Source: Anabaena lutea FACHB-196
Lineage (GTDB): Bacteria > Cyanobacteriota > Cyanobacteriia > Cyanobacteriales > Nostocaceae
Reading direction: 5' to 3'
Length of the DNA: 64,000 nt
Assembly (NCBI RefSeq): GCF_014698305.1
Contig: NZ_JACJST010000003.1
Coordinates: forward strand, 62,001-126,000
The notes beneath the pieces were generated by a model. It worked only from the letters and a program-made list of their open reading frames with translations, was not told where the DNA came from and did no database searches. Below are positions 8,380 through 17,577 of the stretch, piece by piece. Positions within the stretch are counted from its first letter, which is position 1. Each line of letters starts with the position of its first letter. A program made the translations under genes and the position numbers.

Positions 8380-8976
8380 ATGAATATGCATACTGAATCC
8401 GAAGTGCGATCGCACAACCAGCACCAAGCATCGCTTGCACCTAAACTACAAGATATTGCTAAAACTATTAACCTCACAGGTTGGCTGAGTTTCTGGGTAC
8501 AATTGGGACTGGCTGTGGTTTCTGGTTTAGTTTTGTTGTTTGCTATTACTGGTCGTGATTTTGCTCAACAACAAAATGCTGGTCTAGGAGTTGGGATATT
8601 TTGGGGTATTTGCGGGATGTTAGTGCTATTATTCAGTGTTTATTGGAATTTTCGCTACACACGCTTCGGTAAACGCCTAGCCAATCCTAATTCAACTTTG
8701 CATCCTAGTAAGGCTGAAACCGTTAGCATGATCCGACTGGGAATTATAATCGGTTTAGTAGGGATGTTATTAAGCATTTTTGGTGCAGGAGCCACGGTGG
8801 TTGTGCTAGTGGGCAAATCTGTATCCCAACCCCCAGGAGTAGCAATTACTGACCCTTACAGAATTATTCGCGCTATGGATGTGTTTGTAGAAGTGGCGAA
8901 TATTAATGGCATCGCGGCTCATTTTGTGGGGACTGTGGCTTCACTGTGGTTACTGGAGCAAGTCCATCAGCATTAA
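8380..8976 (+). CDS. DUF3611 family membrane protein
   Basis: A ~198-aa protein with four predicted transmembrane helices, conserved in cyanobacteria and plant chloroplasts. Recognisable segments are INLTGWLSFWVQLGLAVVSG, YWNFRYTRFGKRL and the C-terminal FVEVANINGIAAHFVGTVAS. The function of the family is unknown. The start is uncertain: ATG at 8380 begins MNMHTESE, and an earlier ATG at 8335 would add 15 residues; neither has a clear ribosome site. The gene is bracketed by the same octamer repeat in opposite orientations. Confidence 0.85.
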   Translation: MNMHTESEVRSHNQHQASLAPKLQDIAKTINLTGWLSFWVQLGLAVVSGLVLLFAITGRDFAQQQNAGLGVGIFWGICGMLVLLFSVYWNFRYTRFGKRLANPNSTLHPSKAETVSMIRLGIIIGLVGMLLSIFGAGATVVVLVGKSVSQPPGVAITDPYRIIRAMDVFVEVANINGIAAHFVGTVASLWLLEQVHQH

Positions 8977-9060
8977 TTCGTAATTCGTAATAATGCTTAC
9001 AGCAGGCTACGCCAACGTAATTCGTAATTGGGGACAGGAGAAAGATATCAATAATCATCT

Positions 9061-9140
9061 TCCCCATCTCCCCATCTCCCCATCTCCCCATCTCCCCATC
9101 TGTGCGTCCCCATCTCCCCATCCCCGCGTCACCCCATCTC
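9061..9140 (-). repeat. Octamer tandem array (TCCCCATC), inverted relative to 8101-8196
   Basis: Five perfect 8-bp units at 9061-9100, followed by degenerate CCCCATCTCC/CCCCGCGTC units up to the era stop region. Confidence 0.85.
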
Positions 9141-9157
9141 CCCGCATCCCCAATCCC

Positions 9158-10132
9158 CTATTCTTCTACGCGATACCCCAATTCTGCTAACCTGATTCTT
9201 GATTGTCGCCATTTGGGTTGAACTTTGACAAATAATTCTAGGTAAACTTTACCAGCAATGAGTTTTTGGATTTGTTCACGAGCTTCGCTACCAATTGCTT
9301 TGAGCATTGTGCCACCTTTACCAATGAGAATTCCTTTTTGGGAATCGCGTTCGACGTTGATGGTAGCGAGTACACGGGTAATGGTTGGGGTTTCTTCAAC
9401 GAGATCAATTGCGATCGCTACTGAATGAGGTACTTCTTCTCGCGTCAACAGCAAAATCTGTTCCCTGATTAATTCTCCCATAATGAAGCGTTCTGGTTGG
9501 TCTGTCACCAAATCAGGTGGATAATAGAACGGCCCTGATTCTAAATGTCCAATTAATAATTCTTGCAGATTTACTATTTCTGCACCTGTTTTGGCAGAAA
9601 ATTTGACACTTTGCCATTGATGGGAATTGGCTAATTCTGTGTAACTCTCATCTAGTTTATGAAAATCTGAGGGTTGTTCGTCGCTTTTGTTGATACCTAA
9701 AATTACTGGTGTTTGGCTACGACTCAGTAACTCGGCAATATAGCGATCGCCTGAACCACAAGCTACTGTACCATCGACTACAAACAGTACTACATCTACC
9801 GACTCAATGGCAATTTTGGCATTTTGTACCAGCACTTCCCCCAGTTGATGATGAGGTTTATGAATTCCTGGTGTGTCTACAAAAATTAGTTGGGCTTTTT
9901 CAGTAGTTAAAATTCCTCGCAAGCGATTTCGCGTAGTTTGGGCTACTGGTGAAGTGATGGCTATTTTTTGACCTACTAATTGATTCATCAGAGTAGATTT
10001 ACCGACATTAGGACGACCAATAATGCCGATAAAACCTGATTTAAATCCAGGAGGAGCTTGGGGAATTGTGACTTCTCCTGCCATAGAGAAGGTATAATTA
10101 TCAATACTACTCACCTTTGACTCCACCTTCAT
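9158..10132 (-). CDS. era: GTPase Era
   Basis: A 324-aa ribosome-assembly GTPase acting on the 16S rRNA 3' end of the 30S subunit. G1 GRPNVGKS is at 39-46, the TT of G2 lies in AQTTRNR, G3 DTPG at 86-89 and G4 NKSD at 148-151. A C-terminal KH domain carries IGKGGTMLKAIG. It has a ~30-residue N-terminal extension compared with E. coli Era, common in cyanobacteria. The stop lies next to an octamer repeat array. No co-directional neighbours, so probably monocistronic. Confidence 0.97.
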   Translation of the reverse strand: MKVESKVSSIDNYTFSMAGEVTIPQAPPGFKSGFIGIIGRPNVGKSTLMNQLVGQKIAITSPVAQTTRNRLRGILTTEKAQLIFVDTPGIHKPHHQLGEVLVQNAKIAIESVDVVLFVVDGTVACGSGDRYIAELLSRSQTPVILGINKSDEQPSDFHKLDESYTELANSHQWQSVKFSAKTGAEIVNLQELLIGHLESGPFYYPPDLVTDQPERFIMGELIREQILLLTREEVPHSVAIAIDLVEETPTITRVLATINVERDSQKGILIGKGGTMLKAIGSEAREQIQKLIAGKVYLELFVKVQPKWRQSRIRLAELGYRVEE

Positions 10133-10530
10133 ATTTCACACTGGGGATAAATTGGTTTTTTTTCAAATCAAAAACAGACATAAAAATGACCCTGGTCTGT
10201 GCGGGGTTGTCCTTATTTTCAGTTTAATCTATTACTGAATATATTTTCATCTTTTCGTCGTCAGAATTCAGGAGACGCTTCGCAGACCTCCGGTTCAGGA
10301 GACGCTTCGCAGACCTATGGCTGACGCCACGCTGCGCTATCGGTTCAGGAGTCAAAATATTTGTTGGTAGTAGGAATCTATAGAAGCAAGTTTTTCAGGA
10401 AATTATCAAGAATGACTCGAAAATTCTGATTCATCCTGTATCCTTATTTTTCATAAAAAGATATCAGCAATAATACAAATTTAGGATAATTGTAAAATTA
10501 CAACTATTCTAACTTCTCAAGTCTTCCGAT
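10133..10530. other. Intergenic stretch with duplicated 26-bp repeat
   Basis: About 400 bases. At 10267-10316 the unit TTCAGGAGACGCTTCGCAGA is present twice in tandem, followed by the related TGACGCCACGCTGCGCTATCGG. These GC-rich pieces are common interspersed repeats in Nostocales. Otherwise AT-rich, no gene seen. Confidence 0.6.
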
Positions 10531-11664
10531 TTATGACTGAAGCACTCCCAAGACAGACTCACCTTGATTTACAGCCTGATTTGTTGACATATCATAAACC
10601 AATCCATCTGCTTCAGCACAGATATCAATTACAGTAGGTAATTTACCTTCTTTATTAAAACTAATAATTTGATACAGTCTATCTCCCGCTTTGACACTAC
10701 TACCCAATTTAACTCTAGATTGAATCATACCACCTGCAATAGCATAATAGGTTTTTCTGTGGCTACTGGTTGCAAAATACATTTGATGAGATTGTGTTTG
10801 AGGTAGAATCAAGTCAGGATTTTGTAAAACCCTTTTTTGTGCTAAATAGTTTTTTACACCCCGCACACCTTGAGCGACTGAATCAGATTTTATCTGCATT
10901 CCTGTTCCCAGTTCCAATGTCCAAGCTTCGATATCAAATCTGATATTTTGACCCAGTTTTTCAAAAGCAGATTCTAGTGCTAGCCAAGGTTTGATAAAAG
11001 CTTCATCAAAAGCATCTCCATCATATTTATCTAATAAAATTCCATAATCAAGTAAGAAGTATTTGGCGCTATCTTCTCGCTTGGGGAAATAATAAAGATA
11101 GTCTAAACCTTGATCACCAGAAGAGTGTAAATCAATTAAGTAGTCTGCATCTAAACAGAGGGCTTGTAGTTGATAGCGAAATAGTTCAGTGTAGGGGACA
11201 CTAGCAGGAGAATTAATTTTTTCTAAATTTTCGGCAAATTTACTTTTAATTCTAGTTAAATAATTTTGTCTGACGACCTCTATATCAAGATGCAGTTGAG
11301 ATTGAGTAAAAGCTACCAAATCATCAGCTTCTTTCTCATAGTCCCAAAAAATGCGATTCCAGTTCTTACCTTCATAAGCACAAAACCTCCCAGGAGAGAA
11401 ATGTTGAGCGCGTTCATTTGTTCCCATTGGATTACAAACAGGAACTAACCAAATCTCTCCAGCCAAATCAGTGTGATTTATTGATGATAAAAACTCGATT
11501 AGCTGATAAATAACTGCATTACCAGAAATTTCCGCCCCATGTAAATTAGATTGAATATAAACCTTTTTGCCAGGATGAGAACCGATAAATTTATAAACTT
11601 GAAGAGATAGGATATCGCCTGAAGCCATTTGACGTAAAGGAATAGTTTCAATAATGGGAAACAT
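10531..11664 (-). CDS. Succinylglutamate desuccinylase/aspartoacylase family (M14-like) protein
   Basis: A 377-aa zinc-dependent acylase or carboxypeptidase-like enzyme. The zinc-binding HxxE is His42-Glu45 in SNLHGAEISG, and the third ligand lies in DYLIDLHSSGDQG. The conserved VPVCNPMGTNERAQ follows the first strand set. The C-terminal third (MIQSRVKLGSSVKAGDRLYQII) looks like a biotinyl/lipoyl-type beta barrel found in this family. It removes acyl groups from amino acids or related amides, but the natural substrate is not evident. No linked catabolic genes. Confidence 0.85.
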   Translation of the reverse strand: MFPIIETIPLRQMASGDILSLQVYKFIGSHPGKKVYIQSNLHGAEISGNAVIYQLIEFLSSINHTDLAGEIWLVPVCNPMGTNERAQHFSPGRFCAYEGKNWNRIFWDYEKEADDLVAFTQSQLHLDIEVVRQNYLTRIKSKFAENLEKINSPASVPYTELFRYQLQALCLDADYLIDLHSSGDQGLDYLYYFPKREDSAKYFLLDYGILLDKYDGDAFDEAFIKPWLALESAFEKLGQNIRFDIEAWTLELGTGMQIKSDSVAQGVRGVKNYLAQKRVLQNPDLILPQTQSHQMYFATSSHRKTYYAIAGGMIQSRVKLGSSVKAGDRLYQIISFNKEGKLPTVIDICAEADGLVYDMSTNQAVNQGESVLGVLQS

Positions 11665-11708
11665 AAGAAAATTGGTGATAATTTAATGATTGGCTAATTA
11701 CCTATAGG

Positions 11709-11736
11709 GTAGAAACATTCTCTAGAATGTCTCTAC
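11709..11736. repeat. 28-bp palindrome, variant copy
   Basis: An imperfect version of the GTAGAGACGTTCC palindrome seen perfectly at 21681-21708. Here the arms are GTAGAAACATTC and GAATGTCTCTAC, around TCTA. Confidence 0.6.
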
Positions 11737-11774
11737 ATCTGATTGCAGTTTTTTCTCAGTGAGTTTCTCCTGGT

Positions 11775-11906
11775 ACCCTGGGTTTAAATCCCCCGGTTCA
11801 ATAATCGGTAAGTTTTGGGCCGGGGTCTAAATCCCCGTCACAAAACTTAATTACGTATCCCTAGCGGGACCGTAGGCTCTATTACGAATTACGCATTACG
11901 AATTAT
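11775..11906 (+). repeat. Composite ~135-bp dispersed repeat, copy 1
   Basis: Contains GGGTTTAAATCCCCC, then GGGGTCTAAATCCCC, then ATTACGTATCCCTAGCGGGA and ATTACGAATTACG units. The same order of parts recurs at 25949-26089, and the distal part at 24151-24279. It ends at the stop codon of the phosphatase gene. Confidence 0.75.
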
Positions 11907-11907
11907 T

Positions 11908-12546
11908 TTAAGTTCCTGGTAAATTCCGCAATCTATCATTTAAATGAGTCCGGTCTGCCAAAGCCTGCAACATTGGGCCATGGTTTGTAAATTCGACAAT
12001 ACTTAAAGAGCTAACAGGACATCCCCAACGATAACGAAAGCGTCCGACATCTATTCCTAATAAACTACAAAGAATAATTCTGATAGTTGCCTTATGAGCA
12101 ACAACTAAAACATTACCATCATCGTGAAGATGCTTAATTTCTTCAATTACTTGCATAGCACGAGCAGCAATTGTGATTGCTCTTTCCCCACCAGTTGGAG
12201 CATACCAAGCGGGGTCGGCTGACCAACGGATATAATCATCATGATATTCACGATTGATGATTTCTGGGGTTTTTCCTTCCCATTCACCATAGTTAATTTC
12301 CTTCAAACCATCTCGCAGTTCAGGTTGCATTCCTATGGCTGTACATAAAGGTTTTGCTGTCGCTATGGTTCGTCGCATGGGACTAGAAAAGATTGCTTTC
12401 CAAGGGGTAGAACTGTAAGCAGCAGCAAAAGCATTTGCCATTTCTAAGCCGTCAGGGGTGAGTTCTGAGTCTATTGCACCGCAATAGGCATTCATACGAC
12501 TAGATTCTGTTTGTCCATGACGGAGTAAATAAAGAGTTAGGCTCAC
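11908..12546 (-). CDS. Histidine phosphatase family protein (phosphoglycerate mutase-like)
   Basis: A 212-aa cytoplasmic phosphatase. The phosphohistidine motif is LLRHGQT (His10), with SSPMRRTIATA, EINYGEWEGKTPEII and the second catalytic His in VVAHKATIRIILCSLLG. It matches the cobC/GpmB branch, which dephosphorylates small molecules; it lacks features of the glycolytic cofactor-dependent mutase. The substrate cannot be assigned. It is divergent from the carotenoid oxygenase gene with about 125 bases between the starts. Confidence 0.88.
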   Translation of the reverse strand: MSLTLYLLRHGQTESSRMNAYCGAIDSELTPDGLEMANAFAAAYSSTPWKAIFSSPMRRTIATAKPLCTAIGMQPELRDGLKEINYGEWEGKTPEIINREYHDDYIRWSADPAWYAPTGGERAITIAARAMQVIEEIKHLHDDGNVLVVAHKATIRIILCSLLGIDVGRFRYRWGCPVSSLSIVEFTNHGPMLQALADRTHLNDRLRNLPGT

Positions 12547-12671
12547 GGTATATTCTCACTCAGGTTGAAATTGCAATTGTCAATATTCCGAGAATAACCT
12601 GATTGTTGGCCGGCAAAATTAGCGATCGCTCATTATATTAAAGAAAGTGCCAATCAAATTTAATATTGACA

Positions 12672-14066
12672 ATGTTAACAACCGCCGTAAATCCCTATCT
12701 TGATGGTAATTTTGCCCCTATTAGTCAAGAAATCACCACTGATACACTGCAAGTTATAGGTGAATTACCCGCTGATCTTTCCGGGATGTTTGTGCGAAAT
12801 GGACCTAATCCCCAACGCTCACCCATTGGTCAGTATCACTGGTTTGATGGCGATGGAATGTTACATGGTGTACAAATCAGCAACGGTAAAGCCACTTATC
12901 GCAATCGCTACGTTCGCACCAGAGGCTGGAAAATCGAAAATGCAGCGGGTAAAGCTGTCTGGAGTGGATTTATGGAACCACCCCAAAAGGATAATCCTCA
13001 TGGCATCGGCAAAAATACCGCTAATACAGCCTTAGTATGGCACGCAGGTCAATTTTTGGCATTGTGGGAAGGAGGTGCGCCGCACAATATCCAACTTCCT
13101 GAATTAGAAACTATTGATGAATACACTTACAATAACCAGCTGGTTTCTCCTGTTACTGCTCACCCAAAAGTAGATCCAGTGACTGGGGAAATGATGTTCT
13201 TTGGTTACTCGTTTGCACCACCATACTTACAATATGGCGTAGTTTCCGCACAAGGGGAATTATTGCGAACAGTACCAATTGATATCCCAACGGGGGTAAT
13301 GATGCATGATTTCGCCATTACTGAAAACTATAGTATTTTCATGGATTTACCCCTGACTTTCAGCCCAGAAAGAATGCAGCGAGGAGAACCAATGATGATG
13401 TTTGAGAACCAACGCCCCAGTCGCTTTGGCATTGTCCCACGTCACGGAGACAACAGCAACATCCGCTGGTTTGAAAGTTCCCCCTGCTTTGTTTTCCACA
13501 CCCTCAACGCCTACGAAGAAGGAGACGAAGTAGTACTTATTGCTTGTCGCATGAGTTCTACCACTATTTTAATGGGTGGTTCACAAACAGATCCCACAGC
13601 AGACATACCCCTCCTCCACCGTTGGCGGTTTAACCTAATTACAGGTGCAGTCAAAGAAGAAAGGCTTGACGATGTACCAGCAGAATTTCCCCGTGTTAAC
13701 GAAAACCTCCTAGGGAGAAAAACCCAATATGGCTACGCTGGCAAAATGGCAACAAGTCCTGTACCTTTATTTGAGGGAGTAATTAAGTACAATTTCAGTC
13801 ATGGCCAATCCCAAACCCATGAATTTGGAAAGGGACGCTATGGCGGTGAATCAGTATTTGCACCCAGCCTGAATGCCACCACAGAAGATGATGGTTGGCT
13901 AATCACCTTTGTTTATGATCAAAATTCAGAAACTTCGGAATTAGTAGTCATCAATGCTCAAGATATCACCAGTGAATCTGTCGCGCGGGTAATTATTCCC
14001 CAACGAGTACCTTACGGTTTCCACGGTGCTTGGATTTCAGAAGCACAATTGAGCAATTCTCTCTAA
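12672..14066 (+). CDS. Carotenoid oxygenase (RPE65/CCD family)
   Basis: A 464-aa Fe(II) dioxygenase that cleaves carotenoids or apocarotenoids to aldehydes. Family hallmarks are NGPNPQ, HWFDGDGMLHG, the histidines in VTAHPKVDPVTGEMMFFGYS, MMHDFAITENYSIFMDLP and FHTLNAYEEGDEVV, and the C-terminal VPYGFHGAW. These supply the four iron-binding His residues of the seven-bladed propeller. Length is normal. I chose ATG at 12672 over a TTG two codons upstream. Substrate choice (intact carotenoid, apocarotenal or stilbene) cannot be read from sequence. Neighbours give no pathway context. Confidence 0.92.
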   Translation: MLTTAVNPYLDGNFAPISQEITTDTLQVIGELPADLSGMFVRNGPNPQRSPIGQYHWFDGDGMLHGVQISNGKATYRNRYVRTRGWKIENAAGKAVWSGFMEPPQKDNPHGIGKNTANTALVWHAGQFLALWEGGAPHNIQLPELETIDEYTYNNQLVSPVTAHPKVDPVTGEMMFFGYSFAPPYLQYGVVSAQGELLRTVPIDIPTGVMMHDFAITENYSIFMDLPLTFSPERMQRGEPMMMFENQRPSRFGIVPRHGDNSNIRWFESSPCFVFHTLNAYEEGDEVVLIACRMSSTTILMGGSQTDPTADIPLLHRWRFNLITGAVKEERLDDVPAEFPRVNENLLGRKTQYGYAGKMATSPVPLFEGVIKYNFSHGQSQTHEFGKGRYGGESVFAPSLNATTEDDGWLITFVYDQNSETSELVVINAQDITSESVARVIIPQRVPYGFHGAWISEAQLSNSL

Positions 14067-14223
14067 TTCAAGTTTAGGTAAATTCTAGGAATACGGCATC
14101 TCAAATATTGCAAGTCAGCAGATAATATTATAGATGTCGTATCCTCATCGCTTAATCAAATCATACTAATTTCTAAAGTTTACTTAATTTATCTGTTAAC
14201 CCTGAAACTTACCTACTTTTTTT

Positions 14224-15279
14224 ATGCCTCGAAAAACTAAGTCTGCATCCCCAGCTACCCCAGCAGTACCACTGGCACTCTCTGAATTGCATATCTATTT
14301 AGAGAGTTTAGAAAAAGAACACCAATCAATATTGAAACAGATTAAAAAAAAGCGGACAGAACTAAATAATTTTGTGGAAAGAATGCGCTCTTTAGCCACA
14401 GAGATATTTCATCAAGCCACTCCCAGTTTCAAGAAAATGGCGGAACTTGATCAAGAAATTCATGCGCTGTTTAATGAGATTTTGACTACGAGAAAATTTG
14501 GTAAACAAACAGAAAAACATATCAAACAACTTTACCTTAATCTCCAGATGACAGGAATAATTAGTCCCAAATCTGTTGATGAAGATGATGATGAAGAATT
14601 AGATGAACTGTTTGAAAATTCAGAAGAAATGGACAACGATGAAACTAATCAAAACCGCCGTCAATATTGGGAATCACAACAGGAAGTAGAATCTAGTTCT
14701 GCAAGCAGAACCGAAGAATCCAAAAAAGTTCGGCAGACATTTCTGAAGTTAGCGGAAATCTTTCACCCAGATAAGGTAAAAGATAGCGAAACGCAAATGT
14801 CACACACAGAAATCATGAAGGAAATTAATAAAGCTTACCAAGAAGGAGATTTAGCACGACTTTTAGAAATTGAACGTCAGCACCAGTTAGGTGAATCTAT
14901 TGATAGCAATAGTGAGGATGATTTGACGCGCAGGTGCAGGAATTTAGAGCAACAAAATGAAATTCTTAAAAATCAATATGAAAAATTAAAACAGGAACTA
15001 CGTTTAGCTAAAAATACTCCTGAAGGAGCAATGGTTTCAGATGCTCGCAAAGCTGCTAAACAAGGGATTAATTCTATTGATTTAATGGTAAAAACCCTAG
15101 AATCTCAGATTAGTATTGTTGCTGATATTCGTGATTTTGTTAAGGGATTTAGAGAACAGAAAATTACTATTAAAGAATTTCTCGATGGGCCTCCAAGTTT
15201 GCGTTCCTCAAAGCAGGAAATGATGGAGGAATTACTAGAACAAATGATGGAAGAATTAGGTGGTATTATTATCTTTTAA
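14224..15279 (+). CDS. J-domain-containing coiled-coil protein
   Basis: A 351-aa soluble protein with a central J-like domain (KKVRQTFLKLAEIFHPDKVKD, about residues 166-187) containing the HPD triad needed to stimulate DnaK. A Lys/Glu-rich coiled coil precedes it. An acidic tract (DEDDDEELDELFENSEEMDN, about 119-138) lies between, and another coiled coil follows (LEQQNEILKNQYEKLKQEL). It lacks the Gly/Phe and zinc regions of DnaJ, so it is an atypical J-protein that probably directs DnaK to particular clients. The client is unknown. It stands alone between unrelated genes. Confidence 0.8.
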   Translation: MPRKTKSASPATPAVPLALSELHIYLESLEKEHQSILKQIKKKRTELNNFVERMRSLATEIFHQATPSFKKMAELDQEIHALFNEILTTRKFGKQTEKHIKQLYLNLQMTGIISPKSVDEDDDEELDELFENSEEMDNDETNQNRRQYWESQQEVESSSASRTEESKKVRQTFLKLAEIFHPDKVKDSETQMSHTEIMKEINKAYQEGDLARLLEIERQHQLGESIDSNSEDDLTRRCRNLEQQNEILKNQYEKLKQELRLAKNTPEGAMVSDARKAAKQGINSIDLMVKTLESQISIVADIRDFVKGFREQKITIKEFLDGPPSLRSSKQEMMEELLEQMMEELGGIIIF

Positions 15280-15298
15280 AATCTGAATGTCTTTAGCT

Positions 15299-16144
15299 TC
15301 AATTTATCACTTTGGGTGAATTCTGGTTTTTTGAGACTAAATCAGCAAAGTCGCGCAAAGTCTTTCCATACTTTTCTCCTGCAACCGAGTAAACATCATT
15401 ATGATTTGCTGTTTCCACCCACAAAGAAAGTTTGGGTGAGGTTACAGACGCAAACAATTTTTGTCCATGAGTAAAAGGAATCACATTATCCAACTTACCA
15501 TGCATCACTAATACCGGACTTTCTACTTTTTTGATTTTATCGATATTTCTAAATTTATCAAAAGGCAAAATTGGCAAAGGTACAACTACTCGAAAAGCTG
15601 TAGTAAATGTACTTTCAAGAATTAATCCTGCAACAGGTTTTCGTGCTGCTAAATCTACCGCTGAACCACCTCCAACTGAACGTCCAAAAACGATAATCTG
15701 CTGCGGTGGAATTTTTAAATCTTGAGTCAAATAATTATAAGCAGCATCAATATCTTGATAAGCATGATTTTCTGTAGGTTTTCCCTGACTCGTACCATAT
15801 CCACGATAGTCATAAGCAAAAATATTGAAACCCAAATCGCGTATTTTTTGTAATATTTCCTGAATATCTCCTAAATCTTCGGCATTACCATGAGCATAAA
15901 GAACTGTGTATTTAGCTTGTGGATTTTGTAAATAAATGCATGAAATTTGCGTATTTTCTGCACTGGTGATTTTGATAATTTTCTGAGTATCTTTATAGCT
16001 AGATGGTTGCGGTAAGAAAATCATACTATCTGCACGAAAATAAACATATCCAGCAAAAAATATATAGATAAAAAGTAATGATTTAAACATTCTTTTCCAG
16101 CTTAAATCACCTATTAAGAGTTTTTTTAGACGCTGTTTATCCAT
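15299..16144 (-). CDS. Alpha/beta hydrolase, membrane-anchored (BEM46/ABHD13-like)
   Basis: A 281-aa hydrolase with one N-terminal transmembrane anchor (MFKSLLFIYIFFAGYVYF). The nucleophile elbow is GRSVGGG, the oxyanion-loop region is LYAHGNAED, and the acid and His are in MHGKLDNVIPF and ETANHNDVY. NIFAYDYRGYGTSQGKPTE is typical of the BEM46-like group. It is probably a serine esterase or thioesterase anchored to the membrane; the substrate is unknown. Convergent with the J-domain gene (about 20 bases between stops). Confidence 0.88.
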   Translation of the reverse strand: MDKQRLKKLLIGDLSWKRMFKSLLFIYIFFAGYVYFRADSMIFLPQPSSYKDTQKIIKITSAENTQISCIYLQNPQAKYTVLYAHGNAEDLGDIQEILQKIRDLGFNIFAYDYRGYGTSQGKPTENHAYQDIDAAYNYLTQDLKIPPQQIIVFGRSVGGGSAVDLAARKPVAGLILESTFTTAFRVVVPLPILPFDKFRNIDKIKKVESPVLVMHGKLDNVIPFTHGQKLFASVTSPKLSLWVETANHNDVYSVAGEKYGKTLRDFADLVSKNQNSPKVIN

Positions 16145-16212
16145 TATTTACAGCACATTTTATCTGAGTGAAGTATACAAGTGATTTTTATGTTGAAGAT
16201 ATGAAACCTAAC

Positions 16213-16812
16213 TTATTGCCAGAAATCAGTCACCTCATAACCCAATTCGGTGATCATGTGGCGTAACAGAGGTAAACTCAGCCCAATTACATTGCTGTGA
16301 CAACCCTCGATTTTTTCTACAAACAAACTACCAAATCCTTCAATAGCAAAGGCTCCAGCACATTTGAGAGGTTCACCTGTAGCCACATAGGCAAGAATTG
16401 CGCGATCGCTCATCTGAGCAAAGTATACTCTCGTCACTTGACACTTGACAACACTCTGATTTTTGGTTGTGTCAATTAAAATATGACCAGTATACAAGTC
16501 ACCAAAGTTACCTTGCATTCTTTGCCAACGAGCGATCGCTTCCTCTGCATCTCCAGGCTTGCCATAAATCTCCCCATTCATTGCTAAAACTGAATCACAA
16601 CCCATAATCAAGGCTGATGGAAACTGAGATATTACAGTTTCTGCTTTACACTGAGCCAGTGTTTGCACTAATTGTGCAGGATCACGATGTTGAATTTGCG
16701 ACTCATCAAAATCACTAGGACAAACTATCGGTTCAATCCCCACAGTTTGCAGTAAACGACGACGCGCTGGAGAAGCAGATGCAAGTACAAATTGAGGAAT
16801 AGTCATAGTCAC
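16213..16812 (-). CDS. maf: Maf family nucleoside triphosphate pyrophosphatase
   Basis: A 199-aa house-cleaning enzyme that hydrolyses noncanonical or pyrimidine NTPs to NMP and pyrophosphate. The signature [12 protein letters not shown] is at the N-terminus, followed by the DFDES segment and the catalytic-base region in [17 protein letters not shown]. The [20 protein letters not shown] segment is the usual family core. Length is normal. It is co-directional with the alpha/beta hydrolase but separated by about 70 bases. Confidence 0.93.
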   Translation of the reverse strand: MTMTIPQFVLASASPARRRLLQTVGIEPIVCPSDFDESQIQHRDPAQLVQTLAQCKAETVISQFPSALIMGCDSVLAMNGEIYGKPGDAEEAIARWQRMQGNFGDLYTGHILIDTTKNQSVVKCQVTRVYFAQMSDRAILAYVATGEPLKCAGAFAIEGFGSLFVEKIEGCHSNVIGLSLPLLRHMITELGYEVTDFWQ

Positions 16813-16842
16813 GAATATAGATGATAATGGGCAATTTGCTAT

Positions 16843-16925
16843 TCAATTTTGGATTTTGGATTTTGGATTTTAAATTGTATTTAATTAATTTCAATCTAAA
16901 ATCTAAAATCTAAAATCTAAAATTT
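16843..16925. repeat. Inverted arrays of the heptamer GGATTTT / AAAATCT
   Basis: Tandem ATTTTGG units face tandem TCTAAAA units around an AT-rich centre, making a potential long hairpin between maf and psbP. A related GGATTTT array occurs at 57775-57815. Confidence 0.75.
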
Positions 16926-16947
16926 CTCTTCCCAGTCACCTCATTAA

Positions 16948-17493
16948 TTAATACACCGTAAAAGAACTGACAACTTCATCAATCATGCGTTGCAGTCTTT
17001 TCCACCGCTGTTCAGGAACTGAGGCATTAAAGGTAAAAAGCTTGCCACGACTCACAGCTACACTAGAGATATTGTGTCGTTTTTGCTGATTAGGAAGTTG
17101 AACCTCATACTCTAAAAAGTAGTATATTTTACCGTCAGATTCTTTTTGCACCGCATTGACTAATTCTGCGGAACGGCCGGAATCTGGAGGAGCAAGAGCA
17201 GCTTTACCTAACCTATATCCAACTTCTGTAGGTGTCCCCAATTCTGATAAAGTTTTTCCATCAGGAACAGGACTAATTACCACAGAGACATTTTCTGAGA
17301 CTTCAATTAAATCATGAAAAACTACATCGGGACCGTTGGCAACTTTAACTTGCAACCACCCATTAGGATATAAGAACTGATAACCATCAGCACTATCTAC
17401 AAAGCTTTTGAGTCCAGCAGCAGAAGCTACATCAGTGTTACTGAGACTGAAGCTAAACACTAATAACAAAATTAACGCAATTTTTTTCCACAT
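16948..17493 (-). CDS. PsbP family protein (CyanoP-like)
   Basis: A 181-aa lumenal photosystem II-associated protein. An N-terminal signal peptide (KKIALILLLVFSFSL ... DVASAAG) precedes the PsbP fold, recognised by FVDSADGYQFLYPNGWLQVKV, VVFHDLIEVSENVSVVISPV and the C-terminal RWKRLQRMIDEVVSSF. CyanoP helps early photosystem II assembly. There is no cysteine in or after the signal region, so it cannot be the lipoprotein form described for some cyanobacteria; signal peptidase I cleavage after ASA is more likely. No operon partner. Confidence 0.9.
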   Translation of the reverse strand: MWKKIALILLLVFSFSLSNTDVASAAGLKSFVDSADGYQFLYPNGWLQVKVANGPDVVFHDLIEVSENVSVVISPVPDGKTLSELGTPTEVGYRLGKAALAPPDSGRSAELVNAVQKESDGKIYYFLEYEVQLPNQQKRHNISSVAVSRGKLFTFNASVPEQRWKRLQRMIDEVVSSFTVY

Positions 17494-17577
17494 TTATCAA
17501 AATTCCTTTAGGCTCGAAGCAATAGAAGGCAAGGGTTATTGCACCATCCCATTTTCCCATAAAGGTTACGCTTTAGA

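Noticed and set aside
11775-11850. tRNA-like GGTTTAAATCC arm
   Set aside because: No acceptor, D or anticodon arms can be built around it and the sequence recurs as a dispersed repeat.
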